From NCBI RefSeq assembly GCF_900094705.1, contig NZ_FMAR01000002.1, positions 310,001-374,000 on the forward strand: DNA of 64,000 nt, written 5' to 3'. Source of the stretch: Chitinophaga costaii. GTDB lineage: Bacteria > Bacteroidota > Bacteroidia > Chitinophagales > Chitinophagaceae. The stretch's first letter is position 1, and every line of letters starts with the position of its first letter. The position numbers were made by a program, and so were the translations under genes. Positions 8,838-17,774 of the stretch are shown in pieces. The notes under the pieces are model-generated. The model did no database searches and was not told the DNA's origin. It worked only from the letters and a program-made list of their open reading frames with translations.

Positions 8838-9473
8838 ATGACTCAATTTTTTACTATCCACCCCAAAATAGCATCCCTAATATTAATTTTTTGGTTGTTT
8901 GCTTTTGCTGCCTGTAAGAAAAACGGCGATAAAGGGGATACATATTCCGGAATTAAACAGCATACCATTGTGGTGGAATCTATTATAGGCACAAATGGGG
9001 ATATTCTCCCTTCCCGCGCCGGCTTTATTGACTTATACGACGGCAAGGCATATAACCAAGTCGACGGGATATCAGTATCCAGTAAGATAGACCTGGCCTA
9101 CAACTATCATGGCGGCGGCTGTCCTACATGCCGCTTCTTTGAAAATGTAAAAAGTATGTCGTCACGCACCTACTATGTCAAAGCCTATTCTTTTATCACT
9201 GATAGCCAGATTTTAGGAACGGATGAGGTAACGGAGACCGAGTTCGAGGCGTTGAAAACTAAGACGGACCTGGAAGCTTATTTTGCAAGATTACCGACTG
9301 CCTTTAAGTCTATTGAAGACATTGCAAGAGATAACGATGTGGCTAAAAATAAAATTTTTGCATTTGTTGAAAAGAATGGCAAAAAGGGATTTTTAAGCAT
9401 ATCTGATTACGTGGCCAATGTTCCTGATGGCGATCGGGCTGTGCTTACGCTGAATGTAAAAGTGGAAAATTGA
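8838..9473 (+). CDS. Hypothetical lipoprotein with a CxxC motif
   Basis: This is about 211 residues from the ATG at 8838. The frame is open back to 8787, but the 8838 start gives a clean lipoprotein signal with lipobox FAAC and lipidated Cys26. The mature protein is polar. Near residue 95 it has a GGGCPTC segment, giving a Cys95-x-x-Cys98 pair that could bind metal or form a disulfide. I recognise no domain. The gene stands alone between hsp20 and a stretch of decayed DNA, so there is no operon context. It is probably exported to the outer membrane or the periplasmic face. Confidence 0.75.
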   Translation: MTQFFTIHPKIASLILIFWLFAFAACKKNGDKGDTYSGIKQHTIVVESIIGTNGDILPSRAGFIDLYDGKAYNQVDGISVSSKIDLAYNYHGGGCPTCRFFENVKSMSSRTYYVKAYSFITDSQILGTDEVTETEFEALKTKTDLEAYFARLPTAFKSIEDIARDNDVAKNKIFAFVEKNGKKGFLSISDYVANVPDGDRAVLTLNVKVEN

Positions 9474-9519
9474 TGCAGTAGGGGGTGGAAGGGCTATTCC
9501 TGAATTTTCACCCCTAATC

Positions 9520-9879
9520 TCAATAAATCATATTCTTAAATATCCCTTTACTTGTATAACCCAACCCCAGATTTTCACATTTAAATATTGTGTATAGCAC
9601 AGCAGCCCTGCAGCCGTATAGCAGCCCCTGGTATTTGAAAAAAATAAACCAATCTTTGGGGTATGATAGATGCTTCACCTGATAGTTGATAAGTTGTGGG
9701 TGGCCCGCTCTTGGATCTAGTGTGAAGAAGTATACTATTTGTCGTTTTTACGTCCATCCTTGGTCCATTGGAAGGTTTTTGCACAAGTTTAAATACGTGT
9801 TGATATATTCCATGATCTGGTCGGCCATTTGTTTGGTGGATTCCCATATTACTCCTTTAAGAACATCCTTTGATAACAT
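9520..9879 (-). pseudogene. Possible decayed gene with one in-frame stop, family unknown
   Basis: From an ATG at 9879 the minus strand encodes 43 codons, a TAA at 9750-9748, then 75 further codons to a TGA at 9520. Both parts look protein-like: KGVIWESTKQMADQI before the stop and YFFTLDPRAGHPQL and YPKDWFIFFKYQGLL after it. I do not recognise the family, and the open frames could be chance. There is no other gene candidate in this part of the 9474-10275 gap. Confidence 0.3.
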
Positions 9880-9917
9880 GTTAAACCGTTGGCATGTAAG
9901 CTGATATACTAGTGCTT

Positions 9918-9998
9918 TCCCTCCACCCGTTAGATAAGATGGATAACATTAAATCGGTGGAAATGGTCATAAAAGGAGAACGCATTTATCAGCAATAA
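9918..9998 (+). pseudogene. C-terminal remnant of an amidohydrolase-family protein
   Basis: The plus strand encodes HPLDKMDNIKSVEMVIKGER and then a TAA. This is the typical last strand of imidazolonepropionase-like amidohydrolases (NPLExMxNIxxVxMVIKxGKxY). Nothing upstream continues the frame into a metal-binding barrel, so only the tail survives. It lies in the otherwise gene-free 9474-10275 stretch, which appears to be decayed chromosomal sequence. Confidence 0.5.
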
Positions 9999-10275
9999 AC
10001 TATTGCCAGTGGCTTTTATAAAACCATTCTCTACCTAGTACGGGCTATTTAAACCTTTGGTAATACTGTTTTTATTTTCCCCTGCTGATTGCAGTAGGGT
10101 CAGTTGCTACCTTATCGCCTGTTTACAAAAAGCATTGCATTTTTTCGGAAAAGAGCTCCTAATCATTGAAGATAGCCCGTAGATGGTGTGAAACCAGTCT
10201 ACTATGTTTTATGCCTGCTTTTTGATAAGTTTGGCGCATGACCGTTATGCCAAGTGGTTTTCCGGCTATTGTAAT

Positions 10276-10869
10276 ATGGATAAGGTGTTAAAAAATAATA
10301 ATTTATCTCAAGATCAGCAACTCTTTGCCCGGATTGCGGAAGGTGATGCTGTTGCCTTCCGCCATTTATTTGATAAATATTTTGAAGTATTATGCTTAAA
10401 CGCCACCAGGCTACTTAAATCTGCGTATTGGAGCGAGGAAGTAACGCAGGAAGCCATGCTATATATCTGGGAAAGCAGGGCCACCTTACCGGCTATTGAG
10501 CAGCCCGCGGCCTGGATTTTCCGGGTAGTGTCTAATAAATGCCTCGACAAAATAAAACGGCAGCAACTGGAAATAAGGGCCCAGTACCTTTTAAATATTT
10601 CCCCCCATGAAGATCAGCCAGGGCAACTGGATTATGCTTTACTGCGCAAGCTGGTGGCGGAAGCGGTGGCCCACTTACCGGCGCAGCAACAGGCGGTATA
10701 CAAGCTGCAACAGGAAGAAATGCTGAGCTACAAGGCTATCGCAGCGCGGCTCGGGATTAGCGCTAATACCGTCCGCAATCACCTGGTACGGGCTTTTGCA
10801 GCCATTCGTGCGCACCTGATTAGCCATGGCGAATTCCTGCCAATGCTCTTTTTTTTAATTTTTTTTTGA
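10276..10869 (+). CDS. ECF RNA polymerase sigma-70 factor
   Basis: This is about 197 residues from the ATG at 10276. The frame is open from an ATG at 10204, but the extra 24 residues are not family-like. Region 2 (about 18-85) includes SEEVTQEAMLYIWESR, and region 4 (about 130-180) has the helix-turn-helix around SYKAIAARLGISANTVRNHL. A short hydrophobic tail ends the protein (LPMLFFLIFF), which is common in FecR-paired sigma factors of Bacteroidota. It starts an operon with FecR, STN-SusC, SusD and three accessory genes, and should transcribe that operon when the receptor is occupied. Confidence 0.93.
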   Translation: MDKVLKNNNLSQDQQLFARIAEGDAVAFRHLFDKYFEVLCLNATRLLKSAYWSEEVTQEAMLYIWESRATLPAIEQPAAWIFRVVSNKCLDKIKRQQLEIRAQYLLNISPHEDQPGQLDYALLRKLVAEAVAHLPAQQQAVYKLQQEEMLSYKAIAARLGISANTVRNHLVRAFAAIRAHLISHGEFLPMLFFLIFF

Positions 10870-10911
10870 AACAAGTAGTCCTTCACCCTTTCTTAATCGA
10901 CTTTACTGTAT

Positions 10912-12090
10912 ATGGAGAATGAAACCGAACATATCCGGCAGCTTTGCCGGCTGTATGCCAGCAATCAGGCAACTGATGCGCAGGTAAAAGAACTGTTCAG
11001 GTTCCTGGAAGATCCGGAGAACGATGCGGCAAGCCGGGAATTGGTCTTGCGCACGATGGATACTACCCTTGTTCCGGGTGAGGAGGCAGCCGTGTTGGAG
11101 GATAAAGAACAGATGTGGCAAAACATGCTCCAGGCCAGTGATAGCTTGCGGGAGCAATGGGGAAAACGAAAAAGAAGAAGGGTTATGATGTTGCCCTGGT
11201 TAGCGGCGGCTGCCGTGATCACGGGGATTATAGTTTTTATGTATGTAGATCGTCGTCCTGCACCCCGGATAGTGGCAACCCTGGATGTGCCGGCAGGTGG
11301 TAATAAAGCGATACTCACTTTGTCTGACGGATCTACGATTACCCTGGACAGTGCGGGAAATGGAACAATAGCTCGGCAAGGACCCGTAGCGATTGTTAAG
11401 TCGGCAAATGGAGCGGTTTATTATGATACAAAAGATGCAGGAGCGGCAGACCGGGTGATGATGAATAAAATAGCCACCCCGGTGGGGGGGCAATACCAGG
11501 TTTCTTTACCAGATGGTTCTAAAGTGTGGCTAAATGCGGCTTCTTCGGTCACTTACCCCGCTGCGTTTACAGACAGAGAGCGTAAAATTTCCGTTACCGG
11601 TGAAGTGTATATAGCGGTGGCCAACGATGCGGCACATCCCTTTGCCGTAGCAATCCCTGGCCATTCGGGCATAGAAGTATTGGGCACCAGCTTTAATATC
11701 AACGCTTATGGCGACGAGGGGAACACAAAAACCACGTTAATTGAGGGGCGTATAAAAATGACCGGCAGCAACGTGATACTCAAGCCGGGAGAGCAGGCCG
11801 TGGAAAGTGATAATGAGCCGTTGAGCATCCATCCCCGGGTGAATGTTGAAAAGGAGATTGCATGGAAAAATGGCATATTTTATTTTGAAGACGCCAGTTT
11901 ACCACAAGTGATGAAACAATTGGAAAGATGGTATAATATAAAAGTGTTGTATAAAGGAACAATACCGGCATTGATGATCAACGGGAAAATGGACCGTAAT
12001 ATTAGTCTGCAGGGAGTGATGGATTTCCTAACTAAAATGGGTGTAAACTATACTTTGAAAGACCGGACCTTACTAGTAACCGGCAATTAA
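10912..12090 (+). CDS. FecR-family anti-sigma factor
   Basis: This 392-residue inner-membrane protein has a cytoplasmic N-terminus, a single transmembrane helix near residues 95-115 (AAAVITGIIVFMYV) and a periplasmic FecR domain with TPVGGQYQVSLPDGSKVWLN. The C-terminal DUF4974 domain contains RWYNIKVLYKG. It lies 42 bases after the sigma gene. It should hold that sigma factor until the STN domain of the following SusC receptor signals ligand binding. Length and domain order are normal for the family. Confidence 0.94.
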   Translation: MENETEHIRQLCRLYASNQATDAQVKELFRFLEDPENDAASRELVLRTMDTTLVPGEEAAVLEDKEQMWQNMLQASDSLREQWGKRKRRRVMMLPWLAAAAVITGIIVFMYVDRRPAPRIVATLDVPAGGNKAILTLSDGSTITLDSAGNGTIARQGPVAIVKSANGAVYYDTKDAGAADRVMMNKIATPVGGQYQVSLPDGSKVWLNAASSVTYPAAFTDRERKISVTGEVYIAVANDAAHPFAVAIPGHSGIEVLGTSFNINAYGDEGNTKTTLIEGRIKMTGSNVILKPGEQAVESDNEPLSIHPRVNVEKEIAWKNGIFYFEDASLPQVMKQLERWYNIKVLYKGTIPALMINGKMDRNISLQGVMDFLTKMGVNYTLKDRTLLVTGN

Positions 12091-12204
12091 GTAAAAGCAA
12101 AAAACAGTAGTGTATGACCAATTGCACGCGCCCTTAAAGGCGGTGAAGGGTATGCTTTGTAATATATCAACCAAAACAAATTAATCACCAAACACTGCAA
12201 AATT

Positions 12205-15200
12205 ATGCAGCACAACCAATTTCGTAGCAGGCGTTGTCGTTACCTGCTATTGTTCGCACTCCTGCACCTATGTGTAACAGGAGTAGCACAGGATGTTACC
12301 TATACCGGGAAAGATGTACCTATCAAAACTGTATTTAAGGAAGTAGAAAAGCAGACTGGCTACTTTGTAATGTACAATGGCCCGGTGCTGAATAACATTC
12401 CTCCGGTTTCTATTAAAGCAGACCATCTCGCCCTTCAGAAATTCCTTGATTTGTTGTTTGCTGATCTGCCGGTAGACTACGTGATCAGGAGTAAAACAAT
12501 TATGTTGTTCCCGAAGCAGCAACCACCTTCTGGTGGAACGCAACCTGCACCCGTTTCCGGTATTATTACCGATAAGAACGGCCAGCCATTAAACGGGGCT
12601 ACGGTGCGGGTAAAAGGTAAAAATTTATGGGTTACCACTGGGGCCAATGGTCAATTTTCTATTCCGGCAGAACAAGGCGATATCCTGCTGATCAACTGCC
12701 TTAACCAGGCGCCCACAGCAGTAAAAGTGGATGCGGTTTCCGGCATTAAGATCATGCTTCAGCCACTCATCATGAACCTGGGCGAAACCGTGGTGAATGG
12801 CATTTACAAAAGACCCGTGGAGAATTATACGGGAGAAGCCAGAACCTACACAGTAGATCAATTGCGCAGGGTGAATAATACCAATGTGATCAGTGCATTA
12901 CGTTCCTTAGATGCTTCTTTCCAGGTACCTTCCGACCTGAATTTCGGATCAGATCCTAACCACCTGCCGCAGATACAGGTACGTGGGGCTAACAGTATCG
13001 CCAATACGAATCTTACCAGCCAGTATGGTTATATTAGTAATCCGCCATTGTTTGTGTTGGATGGTTTTGAAGTACCCTTGCAGAAGATTTATGACCTGGA
13101 TATGAACCGGGTCAGTAAAGTTACCATCCTGAAAGACGCTGCCGCTACAGCTATCTATGGATCAAAAGCAGCCAATGGCGTGCTGGTGATAGAAACCGTG
13201 CAACCCCGGACGGGACGGCTGCGCCTGAGTTATAATAACAATCTTTCCGTTAATGCCCCAGATCTTACCAGTTATCATTTGCTGAATGCATCGCAAAAGC
13301 TGCAATTAGAACAGGTGGCTGGCATATACAACATCACTTCCAGCCTGCCGCTTTCTGCAAAGGAAAAATTAGACGAGGTATACAACAACCGCTTGGCCGA
13401 AATAAAACGCGGCGTGAATACTTACTGGTTATCGCAACCACTTAAAACTGCCTTTGGCCAGAAGCACAGCATATACCTGGACGGGGGCGATGAATACATG
13501 CGATACGGCGTGGATCTTTCTTATGCAGGTACACCCGGCGTTATGAAGGGATCTAAGAGAGATAATTTGTCTGGTGGGGTAAACCTGATGTACCATAAGG
13601 GCGCGCTACAGTTCACCAATTATTTGTCGGTTACCAGCAACAAGGCGGAGAATTCTCCTTATGGTGATTTCTCCCAGTACGCAAAGATGAACCCTTACTT
13701 TCGCCCGGTGGATTCGGTGAGTGGCAAAACTGCTAAAATTTTACAGGAAAGTAATGATCAGATCGGGATGTACGACATGGTTTACAATCCTATGTATGAT
13801 GCATCGCTGAAGACAAAAAATAATTCGGATTACGTAAACATCACGGAAAACTTCCAGGCCGACTGGAATATCCTGCCGGCCTTGAAACTAAGCACCCGTT
13901 TCAGCATGTATAATCAGTCCAATACTGCCGACGTGTTCCTGCCGGCAGATGCCGTGGAATTCGTAAATACGCCAGACAGCTTGTTCTCCACCCGAGGTTA
14001 TTACCAGCAAACAAATGGCCTATCATCCAGCTACCAGGGAGATGTATACTTGAACTATGGTGCTAATTTCGGTAAGCATACATTGTTCTCCACCGCAGGC
14101 TATCATATCCAGGAGGATAAGGCCAACCAAAATACCGTTATGGCGCAGGGATTTCCTAATGCAGACCTGGATAATATTCTTTTTGGCCTGCAATACCCGG
14201 TGAATGGTAAGCCTACCGGTACAGAAAGCATACAACGCCTGATCAGCTATTATGCCAACGTTAGCTACGCTTATGATTACCGCTACCTGCTAGACCTTTC
14301 CTTTCGGGAGGATGGCTCTTCTTTGTTTGGGGCGGATAAGCATTATGCACCTTTCTGGTCGGTAGGGCTAGGCTGGAATGTGAATAAAGAGCACTTCCTT
14401 CATATACCGGATATGTTCAACCGGTTGAAGCTGCGTGCGTCCTATGGGTCTACCGGTTCCCAGGATTTTCCTTCTTTTGCTGCCGCCCAAACCTACCAGT
14501 ACCTGACCTCTACTCGCTACCTGGACCATATTGGCGCATCGCTCTTAAGCCTGGGAAATACTTCCCTGAAATGGCAGCAAACGAATAAGTTCAACTTGGG
14601 TACGGACATTGAAATGTTCAAAGGTCGTTTGCAGGTTACTTTCAATTATTATACAGAACGCACCAATGACCTGTTTACTACGGTAAATACCACTCCCTCC
14701 TCTGGGTTCAGCAGTTTCTTTGCCAACCTGGGTACCGTACAAAACAGGGGGCTGGAATTATATCTTACCCTATTCGCCGTAAAAAAAGTGAAGGAAAACA
14801 TTTACTGGAGTTTTTACGGCAACCTGTTACATAACCAGAATAAACTGTTGCGCATATCTGACGCCTTGAAAGCGCAGAATGAGCAGGCAGTAGACCAGCA
14901 AACAAAATCCGATGATCCTGTAACCGCTCCGGTACTGCAATACAAAGAAGGACAAAGCGTAAGTACTATCTATGCCGTGCGTTCCCTGGGTATTGACCCC
15001 AGCACCGGCAACGAAGTGTTTCTTACGGCGGATGGTAAGCAAACCTACAAATGGAGTCCCCGCGACGAAGTGCCGGTAGGAGATAATCAACCAAAGGTAA
15101 CTGGCAACTTTGGCTCTAACCTGATGTACAAGGGATTTAGCATAAACGTTTCGATGCGTACAGAACTCGGTGGACAGATGTATAACAGCACACTGTCCGA

Positions 15201-15558
15201 TCGGGTGGAAAATGCCAACCCGGTATACAATGTAGATATCCGGGTGCTGACGGACCGTTGGCAAAAACCGGGGGATAATGCCCGCTATAAGGGATTGACC
15301 AACCTGAATGGTAATACGCGGACGGATATTACTAAAGCTACCTCCAGGTTCATACAGGATAATAACACCTTGTATTGCGATGCCATTACCCTGGGATATC
15401 TTTTTCCGCACCTGCTTACCGACCAGTGGAAAATGAGCCGGCTGCAATGTTTCTTTTATATCAACAATCCATTCCTGGTGTCTTCCATCCGGCAGGAAAG
15501 GGGATTAAGTTATCCATTTGCCCGCAATTATTCATTTTCTCTGCAATTGGGATTCTAA
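12205..15558 (+). CDS. SusC/RagA-family TonB-dependent receptor with STN domain
   Basis: This is a 1117-residue outer-membrane receptor. The signal peptide ends near residue 29 (GVAQ). An STN domain (about 30-98, KTVFKEVEKQTGYF), a carboxypeptidase-regulatory-like domain (about 112-190) and a plug with LRSLDASFQVPSD, LPQIQVRGAN and AAATAIYGSKAANGVLVI follow. The barrel closes with NYSFSLQLGF. The STN domain ties it to the upstream FecR/sigma pair. Its plug segment resembles that of the partial receptor at 63004 more than those of the mannose-glycan locus. The downstream SusD, DUF4843 and PKD-like genes form its usual partner set. The ligand is unknown. Confidence 0.95.
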   Translation: MQHNQFRSRRCRYLLLFALLHLCVTGVAQDVTYTGKDVPIKTVFKEVEKQTGYFVMYNGPVLNNIPPVSIKADHLALQKFLDLLFADLPVDYVIRSKTIMLFPKQQPPSGGTQPAPVSGIITDKNGQPLNGATVRVKGKNLWVTTGANGQFSIPAEQGDILLINCLNQAPTAVKVDAVSGIKIMLQPLIMNLGETVVNGIYKRPVENYTGEARTYTVDQLRRVNNTNVISALRSLDASFQVPSDLNFGSDPNHLPQIQVRGANSIANTNLTSQYGYISNPPLFVLDGFEVPLQKIYDLDMNRVSKVTILKDAAATAIYGSKAANGVLVIETVQPRTGRLRLSYNNNLSVNAPDLTSYHLLNASQKLQLEQVAGIYNITSSLPLSAKEKLDEVYNNRLAEIKRGVNTYWLSQPLKTAFGQKHSIYLDGGDEYMRYGVDLSYAGTPGVMKGSKRDNLSGGVNLMYHKGALQFTNYLSVTSNKAENSPYGDFSQYAKMNPYFRPVDSVSGKTAKILQESNDQIGMYDMVYNPMYDASLKTKNNSDYVNITENFQADWNILPALKLSTRFSMYNQSNTADVFLPADAVEFVNTPDSLFSTRGYYQQTNGLSSSYQGDVYLNYGANFGKHTLFSTAGYHIQEDKANQNTVMAQGFPNADLDNILFGLQYPVNGKPTGTESIQRLISYYANVSYAYDYRYLLDLSFREDGSSLFGADKHYAPFWSVGLGWNVNKEHFLHIPDMFNRLKLRASYGSTGSQDFPSFAAAQTYQYLTSTRYLDHIGASLLSLGNTSLKWQQTNKFNLGTDIEMFKGRLQVTFNYYTERTNDLFTTVNTTPSSGFSSFFANLGTVQNRGLELYLTLFAVKKVKENIYWSFYGNLLHNQNKLLRISDALKAQNEQAVDQQTKSDDPVTAPVLQYKEGQSVSTIYAVRSLGIDPSTGNEVFLTADGKQTYKWSPRDEVPVGDNQPKVTGNFGSNLMYKGFSINVSMRTELGGQMYNSTLSDRVENANPVYNVDIRVLTDRWQKPGDNARYKGLTNLNGNTRTDITKATSRFIQDNNTLYCDAITLGYLFPHLLTDQWKMSRLQCFFYINNPFLVSSIRQERGLSYPFARNYSFSLQLGF

Positions 15559-15576
15559 CAAACAAAAAGCTTCAGT

Positions 15577-17013
15577 ATGAAAAAGGTTCATATGTTGATA
15601 ACAGGCTTATGCTTCCTGCTCGTCGCGGCAGGATGTAATAAATGGCTGGATGCACGGCCCCAGACGCTGGTGGCACCTGATAAACTATTCTCTACAGAAA
15701 ATGGCTATGAAGATGCCATGTATGGTGTATATACCACTATGGCGGGGGCTGCCTTATATGGTGATCAGCTCACAATGAGCTTCCTGGATGTACTGGCCCA
15801 ACAGTATAATTGCCAGGCTAACCCCAGTCATCAGTTTTACCAGGCGGCTGTGTATAATTACCAGGATGCTGGGGTGAAGGCCCGTATTGATAACGTGTGG
15901 GATTCTATGTATTACGCCATCACTAATGTGAATAACATCCTGCTGCAAATTGATGGTGACAAAGATCTCTTTCAACCCGGTAATTACCAGTTGATAAAAG
16001 GAGAAGCGATCGGGCTGAGGGCATTCATGCATTTCGACTTGCTGCGGTTATTTGGCGCCTCTTATTTAACAGATCCATCCAGGCCCGCCATTCCCTATGT
16101 AAAAACCGTTTCCGGGAAGGTTACGCCTTTGTTAACAGTTAGCCAGGTGCTAGACTCCGTTATCAGCGAGCTTACCGTAGCAGACTCCCTACTGGCGGCG
16201 TACAAAACGGTCAATAATGATTACTATGACGCCAGCAACCAGTTGCCCAACGACTGGAAGAATCACCGGCAGAATCATTTCAATTACTGGGCAGCGGAGG
16301 CTACACTGGCCAGGGCCTTTTTGTATAAAGGCGATAAAGTGCAGGCGCTGCTGCATGCCAGTAACGTTATTAACTCCGGGATGTTCACCTTCCAGACGCC
16401 GGACAGGATCACGAATTACCAGGATAGAACCTTTATTCCTGAACAAGTATTTGCCCTGAGTAAGTTTAATCTTAATAACCAGGTAAGCACTTATTTTAAA
16501 ACCACCGGTGGAACCGTTAATCTGGGAGTGAATACGCAGTTGACCAATACCTACGGCAATGGTGGTGTGGTAGACCAGATATACGAAATTAATGCAGGAG
16601 GTGTGAGCGATATCCGGTATGCACGTTTATGGGAACTCAGCGGCACAGTGTATTTCTGTTCCAAGTTTTGGCAGGATGCCGGCAACCCGGTTTATATAAA
16701 CGTAGTGCCGCTCATTCGACTACCGGAGATGTATTATATAGCAGCGGAATGCGCGGACCCAACCGCCGCTACCGGCTATTTGAATGCCGTGCGCCACGAG
16801 CGGGGTTTAAGCAATCTTCCGGATGAAATGAGCCAGCCGGATGTGCAGAACGAGCTATTAAAAGAATACCAGAAGGAGTATTATGCCGAAGGACAATTGT
16901 TTTATTACTATAAAAGGACCAATAGTCCGCAGATAAGATTTTCCGCCGTAGCAACTGATGATAAGATATATGTATTACCCCTGCCCGATGCAGAATTACA
17001 GTACAGAAACTAA
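15577..17013 (+). CDS. SusD/RagB-family nutrient-binding lipoprotein
   Basis: This is a 478-residue outer-membrane lipoprotein with lipobox ending AAGC (Cys20) followed by NKWLDARPQT, the common SusD N-terminus. The TPR-helix core shows IKGEAIGLRAFMHFDLLRLFG, the family landmark. The C-terminus ends VLPLPDAELQYRN, a typical SusD closing segment. It is somewhat shorter than the SusD proteins of the mannose-glycan locus. The gene lies 18 bases after the SusC gene and should encode the ligand-binding lid of that receptor. Confidence 0.94.
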   Translation: MKKVHMLITGLCFLLVAAGCNKWLDARPQTLVAPDKLFSTENGYEDAMYGVYTTMAGAALYGDQLTMSFLDVLAQQYNCQANPSHQFYQAAVYNYQDAGVKARIDNVWDSMYYAITNVNNILLQIDGDKDLFQPGNYQLIKGEAIGLRAFMHFDLLRLFGASYLTDPSRPAIPYVKTVSGKVTPLLTVSQVLDSVISELTVADSLLAAYKTVNNDYYDASNQLPNDWKNHRQNHFNYWAAEATLARAFLYKGDKVQALLHASNVINSGMFTFQTPDRITNYQDRTFIPEQVFALSKFNLNNQVSTYFKTTGGTVNLGVNTQLTNTYGNGGVVDQIYEINAGGVSDIRYARLWELSGTVYFCSKFWQDAGNPVYINVVPLIRLPEMYYIAAECADPTAATGYLNAVRHERGLSNLPDEMSQPDVQNELLKEYQKEYYAEGQLFYYYKRTNSPQIRFSAVATDDKIYVLPLPDAELQYRN

Positions 17014-17022
17014 AAATATGGT

Positions 17023-17763
17023 ATGAAAAAAATACTAGTACTCCTTTTATTTTTAACAGCGTGCAGTAAAATCGACATTTCAACGTCTTACAAAGGACAG
17101 GAAAGTGTATATTTTATTTACAATATCAATGATGTTTATTCAGGCGGTATTGATAGCATCACCTATACTTTCGTGGATAAGGCCAGTACGGTGACCCAGG
17201 ATACGGTATGGCTACCCGTACGCATTGCAGGCAATACAACCACTTACGACCGCGCTATTAAGCTGGCGGTGGTTGCAAACCAAACAACTGCCTTACCCAA
17301 TACGCAATACAAGTTGCTGGATTATAACATGCCGGGAAATGCATTTGCTACCCGCCTGGGTGTGGTACTGCTGCGCGATGCGTCTTTACAGGATACCTCC
17401 GCTACCCTTACATTAGGGCTTCAGCCCAGTGCAGATTTTCCGGTATTAATGAAGGATACCCTCATGGGGGATGGAGCCTTTTATAACAGGAACCAGGTCC
17501 GTATCATCTTCAACGATCGGTTAATAAAACCTGGCAATTGGGATACCTATCTGGTTATTTTCTTTGGCACCTATAGCGAAACCAAATTGCGATTTATCGC
17601 CTCCGTATTGGGTGTTTCCACCTTTCCGTCCAGTGGACCCAATGCGTTGGGTTATCCCACTTTACAATATTATCAAAACACTGTCAGGAATGCCCTGTTG
17701 GAATACAATGCCAATCATGCGGCTTTAACGGACGAAAATGGTAATCCTGTAGTAATCCCTTAA
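17023..17763 (+). CDS. DUF4843-family lipoprotein
   Basis: This is a 246-residue exported lipoprotein with lipobox TAC (Cys15). The mature part has features of the DUF4843 family: GQESVYFIYN, a central DTVWLPVRIAG, and a conserved FNDRLIKPGNWD motif. Family members sit between SusD and PKD-like genes in many Bacteroidota operons, and their function is unknown. It probably works at the cell surface as an accessory ligand-binding subunit. It lies 9 bases after SusD. Confidence 0.88.
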   Translation: MKKILVLLLFLTACSKIDISTSYKGQESVYFIYNINDVYSGGIDSITYTFVDKASTVTQDTVWLPVRIAGNTTTYDRAIKLAVVANQTTALPNTQYKLLDYNMPGNAFATRLGVVLLRDASLQDTSATLTLGLQPSADFPVLMKDTLMGDGAFYNRNQVRIIFNDRLIKPGNWDTYLVIFFGTYSETKLRFIASVLGVSTFPSSGPNALGYPTLQYYQNTVRNALLEYNANHAALTDENGNPVVIP

Positions 17764-17774
17764 CTAAAAGAACG

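Noticed and set aside
9880..9950. A minus-strand TGGGK segment resembling a RecQ-type Walker A motif
   Set aside because: The same bases on the plus strand encode the amidohydrolase C-terminus, no helicase motif follows, and the resemblance is limited to a few residues.
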